A stretch of DNA of 64,000 bases from Cronobacter turicensis z3032. Lineage in GTDB: Bacteria; Pseudomonadota; Gammaproteobacteria; Enterobacterales; Enterobacteriaceae. Where the stretch lies: the NCBI GenBank assembly GCA_000027065.2, contig FN543093.2, positions 624,074 to 688,073 of the forward strand. The letters are read 5' to 3'. Positions 49,000 to 58,407 of this stretch are shown piece by piece; the first letter of the stretch is position 1, and the number at the start of each line of letters is the position of its first letter. Position numbers and translations under genes: made by a program. Under the pieces are notes generated by a model. The model did no database searches. It was not told the DNA's origin and was given only the letters and a program-made list of their open reading frames with translations.

Positions 49000-49692
49000 A
49001 TGAATCAGACAACCGTCTGGCTGGTGGAGGATGAAACCAGCATCAGCGAAGCGCTGGCGTATGTGATGCAGCTCGAAGGTTTTACGGTACGGACGTTTGA
49101 GCGCGGGCTGCCTGCGCTCGACGCCGCCCGCCAGGCGCTGCCTGACCTTGTGGTGCTGGATGTAGGCCTGCCGGATATCAGCGGCTTTGAACTGTGTCGT
49201 CAGCTTCTGGCGGCGTATCCGGCGCTGCCGGTGCTGTTTCTGACTGCGCGTAGCGAAGAGGTGGATAAGCTTATCGGCCTTGAAATCGGCGCGGATGATT
49301 ACGTCGCCAAGCCGTTTTCGCCGCGCGAAGTCTGCGCCCGCGTGCGCACCATTCTGCGGCGTTTGCAAAAACAGCAGAGCGGCGCGCAGACGGTCGTGCG
49401 GGCCGGGCGTTTCGAGCTCAATGACGATGCCGCGCAGATCGCCTTTTGCGATCAGCCGCTGCCGCTCACCCGCTATGAGTATCTGTTGCTCAAAACGCTG
49501 CTGCTGGCGCCGGGACGCGTCTACTCGCGCCAGCAACTGATGGACAGAGTCTGGGGCGATGCCAACGACAGTTTCGATCGCACCGTCGACACCCATATCA
49601 AAACGCTGCGCGCCAAACTGCGCGCGGTCAATCCTGAGGCATCGCCCATCAATACGCACCGGGGGCTGGGTTACAGCCTGGCGGTAAACTGA
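49000..49692 (+). CDS. creB: Response regulator CreB
   Basis: The 230-residue OmpR-family regulator has the receiver aspartate in LVVLDVGLPDISG, conserved lysine in VAKPFSPRE, and a C-terminal winged helix (YSRQQLMDRVWGDANDSFDRTVDTHIKTLRAKL). With CreC it responds to growth in minimal medium and glycolytic carbon and binds cre tags. Its stop overlaps the creC start (ATGA-type). Confidence 0.97.
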   Translation: MNQTTVWLVEDETSISEALAYVMQLEGFTVRTFERGLPALDAARQALPDLVVLDVGLPDISGFELCRQLLAAYPALPVLFLTARSEEVDKLIGLEIGADDYVAKPFSPREVCARVRTILRRLQKQQSGAQTVVRAGRFELNDDAAQIAFCDQPLPLTRYEYLLLKTLLLAPGRVYSRQQLMDRVWGDANDSFDRTVDTHIKTLRAKLRAVNPEASPINTHRGLGYSLAVN

Positions 49693-51116
49693 TGCGCATC
49701 GGCATGCGGCTTCTGCTGGGCTATTTCCTGATTGTCGCCGTGGCGGCCTGGTTTGTGCTCGCGATTTTTGTACAGGAGATCAAGCCCGGCGTGCGGCGTG
49801 CGACGGAAGGATCGCTTAACGACACCGCCACGCTGCTGGCGGAAATCGCCCGTGACGATCTGCTGGCGGGCCATCCGCGCGACGGGCAACTGGCGCAGGC
49901 GTTTGAGCGGTTAAACCATTACCCGGTGAACGCCAACATCAGCGGCATCAAAAAGGAGCGCAATGAATATCGCGTTTACCTGACCGACGCGCAGGGACGT
50001 GTGGTTTTTGACTCCAGCGGCGCGGCGGTGGGGGAGGATTACTCGCGCTGGAACGATGTCTGGCTGACGCTTCGCGGCAAATATGGCGCGCGTAGTTCGC
50101 CGCTGCACCCGGACGATCCGGATAGCACGGTAATGTATGTCGCGGCCCCGGTACGCGACGCCGGACGCATCATCGGCGTGCTGAGCGTGGGCAAACCGAA
50201 TATCGCGCTCGCGCCGGTGATACGGCGCAGCGAGCACCGGATCATGATGGCGGGCATCGCGCTGCTCGGTATTGCGCTGCTGACCGGCATCGTGATGGTG
50301 CTGTGGATCAACCGCTCCATCGGTACGCTGGTGCGCTACGCCGATTCCGTTACGGAAGCCGCGCCGCTGCCGCTGCCGGATCCGGGCAGTAGTGAGCTGC
50401 GGCGTCTCGCGCAGGCGCTGGAGAACATGCGCGTGCGGCTGGAAGGCAAAAATTACATTGAGCAGTATGTCCATGCGCTGACGCACGAGCTGAAAAGCCC
50501 GCTTGCGGGCATTCGCGGCGCGGCGGAGATCCTGCGCGAATCGCCGCCGCCAGCGGTGGCGCAGCGCTTTTGCGACAACATCCTGGAGCAAAACGCGCGT
50601 ATGCAGGCGCTGGTGGAGAAGCTGTTGCACCAGGCCAAACTCGAAAACCGGCTGGATATCACGCCGGAGCCGGTGTTGCTGGCGCCGCTGTTCGCCACGC
50701 TCGCTGAACTGCACGCCTCGATGCTGCTGCAAAAAACGGTGCGGCTCACGGTTGATCCCGCCCCCGGCGACCTGCGCGTGGCGGGCGATGAAGCGCTGCT
50801 GCATCAGGCGCTCGGCAACCTTCTCGTGAACGCGCTCGACTTTACGCCGCCAGGCGGCGAGATAACGCTTGGCGCATGGCGGGAGGGCGATCGCGCCATC
50901 GTGCGCGTGATGGATACCGGCAGCGGTATTCCGGATTACGCGCTGGCGCGTATTTTCGAGCGTTTCTATTCGCTGCCGCGCGCAGGCGGGCAGAAGAGCA
51001 GCGGCCTCGGGCTCGCTTTCGTGCAGGAAGTGGCGCGGCTTCACCAGGGTGAGATTACGCTCGCCAACCGGCCGGAAGGCGGCGTTGAGGCGCGGCTGAC
51101 GTTACCGATCGCCTGA
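49692..51116 (+). CDS. creC: Sensor histidine kinase CreC
   Basis: The 474-residue kinase has membrane helices at 4-26 and about 177-203 with a periplasmic sensor domain between, then a HAMP-like linker, H-box HALTHELKSPLAGIRG (phospho-accepting histidine about residue 265), and ATPase boxes NLLVNALDFT, DTGSGIPDY and KSSGLGLAFVQEV. It overlaps creB by one base and precedes creD. Confidence 0.97.
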   Translation: MRIGMRLLLGYFLIVAVAAWFVLAIFVQEIKPGVRRATEGSLNDTATLLAEIARDDLLAGHPRDGQLAQAFERLNHYPVNANISGIKKERNEYRVYLTDAQGRVVFDSSGAAVGEDYSRWNDVWLTLRGKYGARSSPLHPDDPDSTVMYVAAPVRDAGRIIGVLSVGKPNIALAPVIRRSEHRIMMAGIALLGIALLTGIVMVLWINRSIGTLVRYADSVTEAAPLPLPDPGSSELRRLAQALENMRVRLEGKNYIEQYVHALTHELKSPLAGIRGAAEILRESPPPAVAQRFCDNILEQNARMQALVEKLLHQAKLENRLDITPEPVLLAPLFATLAELHASMLLQKTVRLTVDPAPGDLRVAGDEALLHQALGNLLVNALDFTPPGGEITLGAWREGDRAIVRVMDTGSGIPDYALARIFERFYSLPRAGGQKSSGLGLAFVQEVARLHQGEITLANRPEGGVEARLTLPIA

Positions 51117-51117
51117 C

Positions 51118-51133
51118 TTCACCGACGCTTCAC
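51118..51133 (+). promoter_or_regulatory. cre tag (CreB binding site) for creD
   Basis: TTCAC-N6-TTCAC is an exact match to the CreB cre-tag direct repeat, located 63 bp before the creD start and immediately after the creC stop. Confidence 0.9.
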
Positions 51134-51195
51134 ATAACTTCATTTCCACCCCACATAAGCCCTCTATCTTTGGCAGCATTGAAGAGGAGAGGCTT

Positions 51196-52554
51196 ATGTT
51201 GAAATCACCACTGATGTTAAAAGGGCTGGCGCTGCTGGGCTGTATGGCGCTCCTGTTAATTCCGCTGCGCATTCTGAGCGTTATCATCGGCGAGCGCGCC
51301 GACTATCGCGACGATGTCTCACACTCGCTTGAGCAGAGCACCAGCGGGCCGCAAAAGCTGGTCGGGCCGCTTATCGCCATTCCGGTGACGGAAATCACCA
51401 CCACCACGGAAGCGGGTAAAGACGTCACCAAAGAGCGTAATTTTATCCGTTACTGGTTGCCGGAGTCGCTGGTGGTCACGGGAAAGCAGGCGGTTGAGCC
51501 GCGCCACATCGGCATTTACGAAGGGCAAATCTGGCGCAGCGACGTCGCGCTGGAGGCGCGCTTTACGCTGCCAGAACAGGCGATGAACCCCGGCGCGCAG
51601 TACCGGCTGGGCGAGGCGCGGCTGGTGATGGCGGTAGGCGATGCGCGTGGCATCGGTAACGTGGGCGCGCTAAAAATCAACGGGCAGACGCTGGCGGTCG
51701 AGCCGGGTTCTGGTCTTGAAGAGGGCGGCCAGGGGCTGCATGCCAGGGTGCCTGCGGGGCTTTTGAATTCCCCGACGCTCGCCGTCAGTTTCTCGCTGGA
51801 ACTGAATGGCACCGGCGCGTTTTCCGTCGTGCCGCTGGGCCGCAACAGCGAGCTGTCGCTTATCAGCAACTGGCCGCATCCGGGTTTCTACGGCAATTTC
51901 CTGCCGGCGACGCGGGAGATTTCCGCCAGTGGTTTCGCGGCGAAATGGCGCAGCAGCTGGTATGCCAATAACATCGACAGTGAATTTCAGGACACAGAGG
52001 CCGTCACGCTCCGCAACTTGCCTGCCTTTAGCGTGACGGTGGCGACGCCGGTCGATCAATATCAACTGACCGACCGGGCGGTGAAATACGCCGTGCTGCT
52101 GATAGCGCTCACCTATATGGCGTTTTTCGTCTGCGAAACGCTCAGCGGCATAACGATGCACCCGGTGCAGTATCTGCTGGTGGGGCTGTCGCTGGTGATG
52201 TTTTACCTGCTGCTGCTGGCGTTTTCTGAACATATCGGCTTTAACCTGGCCTGGCTTGCCGCCAGTCTCGCAGGCGCCGGGCTGAATACGTTGTATCTTC
52301 AGGCGGTGCTGAAAGGGTGGCGACGTAGCCTGATGTTCGCAGGCGGTCTGCTGGCGCTTGACGGCGTGCTCTGGCAGTTGCTGCGCTCGCAGGATTTCGC
52401 GCTATTGCTCGGCAGCGGGTTGCTGTTTGTCGCGCTCACAGCGGTGATGTTGCTGACGCGCCACATCGACTGGTATGCGCTGACGCCTGTGAAGCCGCGC
52501 TATAAGCAGCTAACGCCCGCGCCTCAGGAGGAGCGGTTCCGGCTCTGGAAGTAA
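51196..52554 (+). CDS. creD: Inner-membrane protein CreD
   Basis: The 452-residue protein has an N-terminal helix (about 5-25), a large periplasmic domain (to about 290) and five or six C-terminal helices. CreD is the most strongly CreBC-induced gene and affects envelope and colicin sensitivity, with no known biochemical role. GAGGAGAGG lies before ATG 51196. The cre tag upstream gives it its own CreB-dependent promoter. Confidence 0.95.
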   Translation: MLKSPLMLKGLALLGCMALLLIPLRILSVIIGERADYRDDVSHSLEQSTSGPQKLVGPLIAIPVTEITTTTEAGKDVTKERNFIRYWLPESLVVTGKQAVEPRHIGIYEGQIWRSDVALEARFTLPEQAMNPGAQYRLGEARLVMAVGDARGIGNVGALKINGQTLAVEPGSGLEEGGQGLHARVPAGLLNSPTLAVSFSLELNGTGAFSVVPLGRNSELSLISNWPHPGFYGNFLPATREISASGFAAKWRSSWYANNIDSEFQDTEAVTLRNLPAFSVTVATPVDQYQLTDRAVKYAVLLIALTYMAFFVCETLSGITMHPVQYLLVGLSLVMFYLLLLAFSEHIGFNLAWLAASLAGAGLNTLYLQAVLKGWRRSLMFAGGLLALDGVLWQLLRSQDFALLLGSGLLFVALTAVMLLTRHIDWYALTPVKPRYKQLTPAPQEERFRLWK

Positions 52555-52566
52555 AATACAGGCAAT

Positions 52567-52594
52567 AAAAAAGGGCGGAATTTCCGCCCTTTTT
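52567..52594. terminator. Bidirectional terminator between creD and arcA
   Basis: AAGGGCGGA and TCCGCCCTT pair around ATT, with AAAAA on one side and TTTTT on the other, so both converging units can terminate here. Confidence 0.9.
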
Positions 52595-52612
52595 GCGTTG
52601 CGCCGAAACGCC

Positions 52613-53329
52613 TTATTCCTGCAGATCGCCGCAGAAACGGTAACCTTCGCCATGAATGGTGGCGATGATTTCCGGGGTGTCCGGCGTGGACTCGAAATGT
52701 TTACGGATGCGACGGATGGTCACGTCAACGGTACGGTCATGCGGCTTGAGCTCGCGACCGGTCATTTTCTTCAGCAGTTCCGCACGGGTCTGGATCTTGC
52801 CCGGGTTTTCGCAGAAATGCAGCATCGCGCGAAATTCGCTGCGCGGCAGTTTGTACTGCTCGCCGTTAGGGCTAATCAGCGAACGGCTGTTGATATCAAG
52901 CTCCCAGCCGTTGAACTTGTAGCTTTCCACGCTGCGGCGCTCTTCGCTCACCGTACCGAGATTCATGGTGCGGGAGAGCAGGTTGCGGGCGCGGATCGTC
53001 AGTTCACGGGGGTTAAACGGCTTGGTGATATAATCATCGGCGCCGATTTCAAGGCCCAGGATTTTATCCACCTCGTTATCACGGCCGGTCAGGAACATCA
53101 ACGCGACATTGGCTTGCTCGCGCAGTTCACGCGCCAGCAGCAAGCCGTTTTTACCCGGCAGGTTGATATCCATGATAACCAGATTGATATCATTATCAGA
53201 GAGGATCTGATGCATCTCGGCGCCATCGGTGGCCTCAGACACATCATAGCCTTCTGCTTCGAAAATACTTTTTAACGTGTTGCGTGTAACCAACTCGTCT
53301 TCAACGATAAGAATGTGCGGGGTCTGCAT
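52613..53329 (-). CDS. arcA: Response regulator ArcA (anoxic redox control)
   Basis: The 238-residue OmpR-family regulator is phosphorylated by ArcB when quinones are reduced and represses aerobic respiration genes. The receiver aspartate is in [13 protein letters not shown] (Asp54), lysine in ITKPFNPRE, and the wHTH carries [15 protein letters not shown]. Nearly identical to E. coli. A 600-bp leader region lies upstream on the minus strand. Confidence 0.98.
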   Translation of the reverse strand: MQTPHILIVEDELVTRNTLKSIFEAEGYDVSEATDGAEMHQILSDNDINLVIMDINLPGKNGLLLARELREQANVALMFLTGRDNEVDKILGLEIGADDYITKPFNPRELTIRARNLLSRTMNLGTVSEERRSVESYKFNGWELDINSRSLISPNGEQYKLPRSEFRAMLHFCENPGKIQTRAELLKKMTGRELKPHDRTVDVTIRRIRKHFESTPDTPEIIATIHGEGYRFCGDLQE

Positions 53330-53426
53330 GTTTGCTACCTAAAAATTGCCAACTAAATCGAAACAGGAAGTACAAAAGTCCCTGACCTGCCTTATGCATG
53401 CCATAAATTAACATGCCCGGCGTAAC

Positions 53427-53576
53427 ATGACTAAAGTACGTAATTGCGTTCTTGATGCACTTTCCATCAACGTCAACAACATCATTAGCTCGGTCGTGGG
53501 TACTTTTCCCTCTGGACCCGACGGTGTCAAAAACGGCTGTCATCCTAACCATTTTAACAGCAACATAACAGGATGA
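53427..53576 (+). pseudogene. yjjY: Degenerate or non-coding yjjY-like frame antisense to arcA leader
   Basis: An ATG at 53427 encodes MTKVRNCVLDALSINVNNII and then SSVVGTFP, as E. coli YjjY does from memory, but a one-base insertion after the proline codon region puts the rest in another frame (49 codons total). The DNA past the shift still looks like E. coli. Conservation of DNA but not of frame suggests the segment is kept as the arcA leader/promoter, not as a protein. Confidence 0.55.
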
Positions 53577-53962
53577 TACGATACCAACACCCAATAAAAC
53601 TACTCTTCGTTGACATATATCAAGTTCAATTGTAGCACGTTAACAGTTTGATGAGATCGTCGCAGCGAAGAACTAACTTTGATTACATTTAAATAACAAC
53701 ACGGATAATTTCACCTCTTAATTAATAAACAAGGTGAATCCGATAAGCAAGCGGAATTTACATGGCTTTTATTGATGATAAACAGCCTGATAAAGGCGAT
53801 TTTAAGGCATGATTAAACACGCGCTTTGCGTTTTATTCATAACTAATGTTTATCCTTTCTACCGCCACTTTTATGGCAAAATTGTATATAAAATGTAAAT
53901 TCGCGACGCGTATTAATTAGCGTGCTGATATTTACCCCTACCACAGGATCACTGAGAGCCTT
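53577..53962. other. AT-rich intergenic region upstream of yjtD and arcA
   Basis: No gene or clear hairpin is seen. The arcA promoters are expected on the minus strand in this AT-rich stretch, by analogy with E. coli, but I could not place them. Confidence 0.4.
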
Positions 53963-54649
53963 ATGCGTTTGCCAATTATTCTGGTGTCTCCCGCCAGACC
54001 TGAAAACGTCGGCGCCGCCGCGCGCGCTATGAAAACCATGGGATTTACCGAACTGCGTATTGTTGAAAGCGCGGCGCATCTCGACCCGGCGGCGCGTCGC
54101 GTCGCCCACGGCGCAGGCGATATTCTTGATAATACAAAGCGCTACGACACGCTTGCCGCCGCCCTGGAAGATGTGGATTTCACGGTTGCCACCACGGCGC
54201 GCAGCCGCGCGAAGTTTCACTACTACGCGACGCCGCAACAGCTGTTGCCGCTGCTGGAAGAAAAAGCGGCCTGGCTGCCGGTGACGGCGCTGGTCTTCGG
54301 ACGTGAGGATTCGGGGCTGACCAATGAGGAGCTGGCGTTGGCCGATGTGCTGACCGGCGTGCCGATGGTGGCGGACTATCCGTCGCTGAATCTGGGCCAG
54401 GCGGTGATGGTGTACTGCTATCAGTTAACCGCGCTGATGCAAAATACGCCCACCGCGGCGCCGCAGGCGGATCAACAGCAATTAAAAGCGTTACGCCTGC
54501 GTATTGACGCATTACTGACCACGCTCGGCGTGGAAGATGACCTGAAAATGGCCGACTGGTTACAGCAGCGTCTTGGACTGCTGGAGCAGCGCGACACCGC
54601 GATGTTGCATCGTTTGCTGCATGATATCGAAAAAAAAGTCGCGGTCTGA
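53963..54649 (+). CDS. yjtD: SpoU/TrmH-family RNA methyltransferase YjtD
   Basis: The 228-residue SPOUT enzyme has the knot motifs: motif 1 LVSPARPENVGAAARAMKTMG, motif 2 LVFGREDSGLTNEE and motif 3 YPSLNLGQAVMVYCYQL. It is related to TrmJ, a tRNA 2'-O-methyltransferase; the target of YjtD is not established. It precedes the thr operon, as in E. coli. Confidence 0.93.
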   Translation: MRLPIILVSPARPENVGAAARAMKTMGFTELRIVESAAHLDPAARRVAHGAGDILDNTKRYDTLAAALEDVDFTVATTARSRAKFHYYATPQQLLPLLEEKAAWLPVTALVFGREDSGLTNEELALADVLTGVPMVADYPSLNLGQAVMVYCYQLTALMQNTPTAAPQADQQQLKALRLRIDALLTTLGVEDDLKMADWLQQRLGLLEQRDTAMLHRLLHDIEKKVAV

Positions 54650-54783
54650 AATGCTGATAAGCCGCTACGGCATAGCATTAAATGCTAACCAGGCAGGGCG
54701 AACGCCGGTTTTTTGGGCCGTTAAGGCGGCTTTTATCGGTATCCATGGGGAAAGTTTCGGACGGTGCGTAAATGAAATATTCG

Positions 54784-54812
54784 TTGACTTAACCTGACGA
54801 TTACTTTAACCA
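54784..54812 (+). promoter_or_regulatory. thr operon promoter
   Basis: TTGACT (54784-54789), 17 bp, then TAACCA (54807-54812) in the ACTTTAACCAAT context conserved with the E. coli thrL promoter. Confidence 0.72.
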
Positions 54813-54860
54813 ATAGAGATACAGGACAGAAAACAGAAAAGTACAGAGCACACAACATCC

Positions 54861-54929
54861 ATGATCCGCATCAGCCTGACTACCATTATTACTACCACCA
54901 CCATTACCACAGGTAACGGGGCGGGCTGA
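54861..54929 (+). CDS. thrL: thr operon leader peptide
   Basis: The 22-residue peptide MIRISLTTIITTTTITTGNG-AG contains eight threonines and five isoleucines, the two amino acids whose charged tRNAs control attenuation. It starts after CACAACATCC, as in E. coli, and is one residue longer than the E. coli peptide. Ribosome stalling on these codons prevents the terminator downstream from forming. Confidence 0.95.
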   Translation: MIRISLTTIITTTTITTGNGAG

Positions 54930-54950
54930 CGCGTACAGGAAAAACTGAAA

Positions 54951-54984
54951 AAAGCCCGCACCTGAACAGTGCGGGCTTTTTTTT
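54951..54984 (+). terminator. thr operon attenuator
   Basis: AGCCCGCAC (54953-54961) and GTGCGGGCT (54969-54977) with a 7-nt loop, followed by a T run, 24 bases after the leader stop and 27 before thrA. Confidence 0.95.
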
Positions 54985-55010
54985 CGGCATAAAATCAAGG
55001 GGTAACAACC

Positions 55011-57473
55011 ATGCGAGTGTTGAAATTCGGCGGTACATCGGTCGCGAACGCAGAGCGCTTTATGCGTGTCGCTGACATTCTGGAGAGCAATGCCAGGCAG
55101 GGGCAGGTAGCGACCGTTCTTTCTGCCCCCGCAAAAATCACCAACCATCTGGTGGCGATGATTGAAAAAACCATCAGTGGTCAGGATGCCCTGCCGAATA
55201 TCAGCGATGCCGAACGTATCTTTGCCGAACTGCTGAAAGGCCTCAGCGACGCCCAGCCACAATTCCCGTATGCGCAGATGAAATCGCTGGTCGATCAGGA
55301 GTTCGCCCAGATCAAACATGTGCTGCACGGCATCAGCCTGCTTGGCCAGTGCCCGGACAGCATCAACGCGGCGCTGATCTGTCGCGGTGAAAAACTCTCG
55401 ATCGCTATCATGTCAGCGCTGCTTGAGGCGCGCGGCCACAAAGTGACGGTCATTGATCCGGTGGAAAAACTGCTCGCAGTCGGCCATTACCTTGAATCGA
55501 CGGTCGATATCACTGAATCCACCCGCCGCATCGCGGCCAGCAAAATCCCGGCGGATCATATGATCCTGATGGCCGGTTTTACCGCCGGAAACGACAAAGG
55601 CGAGCTGGTCGTGCTTGGCCGTAACGGCTCTGACTACTCCGCAGCCGTGCTGGCGGCGTGCCTGCGCGCCGACTGTTGCGAGATCTGGACCGATGTGGAC
55701 GGCGTTTATACCTGTGACCCGCGCCAGGTCCCGGACGCCAGGCTCCTGAAGTCGATGTCGTATCAGGAGGCCATGGAGCTCTCCTACTTCGGCGCTAAAG
55801 TCCTTCATCCCCGCACCATTACCCCTATCGCCCAGTTCCAGATCCCTTGTCTGATTAAAAATACCGGCAACCCGCAGGCGCCAGGCACGCTGATTGGCGC
55901 GTCCAGCGATGAAGACGGTCTGCCGGTGAAGGGCATCAGCAATCTTAACAATATGGCGATGTTTAACGTCTCCGGCCCCGGCATGAAAGGCATGGTGGGG
56001 ATGGCGGCGCGCGTGTTCGCGACCATGTCCCGCGCCGGGATCTCGGTGGTGCTGATAACCCAGTCGTCGTCCGAGTACAGCATCAGCTTCTGCGTGCCGC
56101 AAAGCGACTGCGCCCGCGCGCAGCGGGCGATGGAAGATGAATTCTATCTGGAGCTGAAAGAAGGGCTGCTGGAGCCGCTCGCCATCATGGAGCGGCTGGC
56201 GATTATCTCGGTGGTGGGCGACGGCATGCGTACGCTGCGCGGTATCTCCGCCAAATTCTTCGCGGCTCTCGCCCGCGCCAATATCAATATCGTGGCGATA
56301 GCGCAGGGCTCGTCTGAGCGCTCTATCTCTGTGGTGGTGAGTAATGACGACGCGACGACCGGCGTGCGCGTCACCCATCAGATGCTGTTTAACACCGATC
56401 AGGTGATCGAAGTATTTGTTATCGGCGTCGGCGGCGTCGGCGGCGCGCTGCTGGAGCAGCTTAAGCGTCAGCAGACGTGGCTTAAGCAGAAGCATATCGA
56501 TTTGCGCGTCTGCGGCGTCGCCAATTCGCGCGCGTTGCTGACCAACGTTCACGGTCTCGATCTGGAGAACTGGCGCGCGGCGCTGGAAGAGGCCAACGAG
56601 CCGTTTAATCTCGGCCGCCTGATCCGCCTGGTGAAAGAATACCACCTGCTGAACCCGGTGATTGTCGACTGTACCTCCAACCAGGCGGTGGCGGATCAGT
56701 ACGCCGACTTCCTGCGCGAAGGCTTCCACGTCGTGACGCCGAACAAAAAGGCCAATACCTCGTCGATGGCCTACTACCACCAGCTTCGTCACGCCGCCGC
56801 CGCATCGCGCCGCAAATTCCTCTACGACACCAACGTCGGCGCGGGGCTGCCAGTTATCGAGAATCTGCAAAACCTGCTGAATGCCGGCGATGAGCTGCAA
56901 CGTTTCGCGGGCATTCTCTCCGGCTCGCTTTCTTTTATCTTCGGCAAGCTGGATGAAGGCATGAGCCTGTCTGAAGCGACCACGCTGGCGCGCAAAATGG
57001 GCTATACCGAGCCCGATCCGCGCGACGACCTCTCCGGCATGGATGTGGCGCGCAAGCTGCTTATCCTGGCGCGTGAGACGGGCCGTCAGCTTGAACTGAG
57101 CGATATCGTCATTGAACCGGTGCTGCCTGAAAGCTTTGACGACAGCGGCGATACCGAAAGCTTTATGGCGCGTCTGCCGCAACTGGACGATGAGTTTGCC
57201 GCTCGCGTGGCGCAGGCCCGCGATGAAGGTAACGTGCTGCGCTATATCGGCACCATTGAAGAAGACGGCGTCTGTCGCGTGAAAATCGCCGCCGTCGACG
57301 GCAACGATCCGCTCTATAAAGTGAAAAACGGCGAAAACGCGCTGGCGTTCTACAGCCGCTACTATCAGCCGCTGCCGCTGGTGCTGCGCGGCTACGGCGC
57401 AGGCAACGATGTCACGGCGGCGGGCGTGTTCGCCGATCTGCTGCGCACCCTGTCATGGAAGTTAGGAGTTTAA
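55011..57473 (+). CDS. thrA: Bifunctional aspartokinase I / homoserine dehydrogenase I
   Basis: The 820-residue fusion performs the first and third steps of threonine synthesis. Aspartokinase is N-terminal ([10 protein letters not shown], residues 3-12; [27 protein letters not shown]), followed by two ACT regulatory regions that bind threonine, then homoserine dehydrogenase from about 465 ([45 protein letters not shown]). Length equals E. coli ThrA. thrB begins after one base. Confidence 0.98.
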   Translation: MRVLKFGGTSVANAERFMRVADILESNARQGQVATVLSAPAKITNHLVAMIEKTISGQDALPNISDAERIFAELLKGLSDAQPQFPYAQMKSLVDQEFAQIKHVLHGISLLGQCPDSINAALICRGEKLSIAIMSALLEARGHKVTVIDPVEKLLAVGHYLESTVDITESTRRIAASKIPADHMILMAGFTAGNDKGELVVLGRNGSDYSAAVLAACLRADCCEIWTDVDGVYTCDPRQVPDARLLKSMSYQEAMELSYFGAKVLHPRTITPIAQFQIPCLIKNTGNPQAPGTLIGASSDEDGLPVKGISNLNNMAMFNVSGPGMKGMVGMAARVFATMSRAGISVVLITQSSSEYSISFCVPQSDCARAQRAMEDEFYLELKEGLLEPLAIMERLAIISVVGDGMRTLRGISAKFFAALARANINIVAIAQGSSERSISVVVSNDDATTGVRVTHQMLFNTDQVIEVFVIGVGGVGGALLEQLKRQQTWLKQKHIDLRVCGVANSRALLTNVHGLDLENWRAALEEANEPFNLGRLIRLVKEYHLLNPVIVDCTSNQAVADQYADFLREGFHVVTPNKKANTSSMAYYHQLRHAAAASRRKFLYDTNVGAGLPVIENLQNLLNAGDELQRFAGILSGSLSFIFGKLDEGMSLSEATTLARKMGYTEPDPRDDLSGMDVARKLLILARETGRQLELSDIVIEPVLPESFDDSGDTESFMARLPQLDDEFAARVAQARDEGNVLRYIGTIEEDGVCRVKIAAVDGNDPLYKVKNGENALAFYSRYYQPLPLVLRGYGAGNDVTAAGVFADLLRTLSWKLGV

Positions 57474-57474
57474 G

Positions 57475-58404
57475 ATGGTTAAAGTGTATGCCCCGGCCTC
57501 CATTGGCAACGTCAGCGTGGGGTTTGACGTATTAGGCGCTGCGGTGTCGCCGGTGAACGGCGAGCTGCTGGGCGACTGCGTGACGGTGGAAGCAGCGGCG
57601 GAATTTTCGCTCACCAACACCGGGCGCTTCGTCAGCAAGCTGCCCGCCGAGCCGCGTGAAAATATCGCCTGGCAGTGCTGGGAGCGGTTTTGTCAGGAGA
57701 TCGGCAAAACCGTGCCGGTCGCCATGACGCTTGAAAAGAATATGCCGATAGGCTCCGGGCTTGGCTCCAGCGCCTGCTCTGTGGTCGCGGGCCTGATGGC
57801 GATGAACGAATTTTGCGGCAAGCCGCTTAGCGACGACCGCCTGCTGACGCTGATGGGCGAGCTGGAAGGGCGCATCTCCGGCAGCATTCATTACGATAAT
57901 GTCGCGCCCTGTTTCCTGGGCGGGCTGCAACTGATGCTGGAAGAAAATAACATTATCAGCCAGCCGGTGCCGTGCTTTGACGAGTGGCTGTGGGTGATGG
58001 CGTATCCGGGGATCAAAGTCTCCACCGCCGAGGCGCGGGCGATTTTACCGGCGCAATATCGCCGTCAGGATTGCATCAGCCACGGGCGTTATCTGGCGGG
58101 CTTTATTCACGCCTGCCATACGCGCCAGCCGCAGCTTGCCGCTAAACTGATGCGTGACGTCATCGCCGAGCCTTACCGCACAAAACTGCTGCCGGGCTTT
58201 GGCGAGGCGCGCCAGGCGGCGGCGGAGACAGGGGCGCTGGCCTGCGGGATCTCCGGCTCCGGCCCGACGCTGTTCGCGGTCTGCGATAAAACCGACACCG
58301 CGCAGCGGGTGGCGGAGTGGCTGAAGCAACACTATCTGCAAAATCAGGAAGGCTTTGTACATATTTGCCGTCTCGACACGGCTGGCGCACGAGTACTGGG
58401 ATAA
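57475..58404 (+). CDS. thrB: Homoserine kinase
   Basis: The 309-residue GHMP kinase phosphorylates homoserine. The ATP-binding motif is [15 protein letters not shown] and the C-terminal GHMP motif is [13 protein letters not shown]. It starts right after the thrA stop, with the ribosome site (TTAGGAG) inside thrA, and thrC begins three bases past its stop, a typical tightly coupled thrABC layout. Confidence 0.98.
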   Translation: MVKVYAPASIGNVSVGFDVLGAAVSPVNGELLGDCVTVEAAAEFSLTNTGRFVSKLPAEPRENIAWQCWERFCQEIGKTVPVAMTLEKNMPIGSGLGSSACSVVAGLMAMNEFCGKPLSDDRLLTLMGELEGRISGSIHYDNVAPCFLGGLQLMLEENNIISQPVPCFDEWLWVMAYPGIKVSTAEARAILPAQYRRQDCISHGRYLAGFIHACHTRQPQLAAKLMRDVIAEPYRTKLLPGFGEARQAAAETGALACGISGSGPTLFAVCDKTDTAQRVAEWLKQHYLQNQEGFVHICRLDTAGARVLG

Positions 58405-58407
58405 CGC

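Noticed and set aside
49911..51044. 377-residue minus-strand frame
   Set aside because: Antisense to creC, with arginine/histidine-rich low-information sequence.
53301..53594. 97-residue minus-strand frame in the arcA leader
   Set aside because: It overlaps the arcA start in a different frame and has no family features; probably leader sequence.
55413..57182. 589-residue minus-strand frame
   Set aside because: It lies wholly antisense to thrA, has histidine/arginine-rich shadow composition and no family motif.
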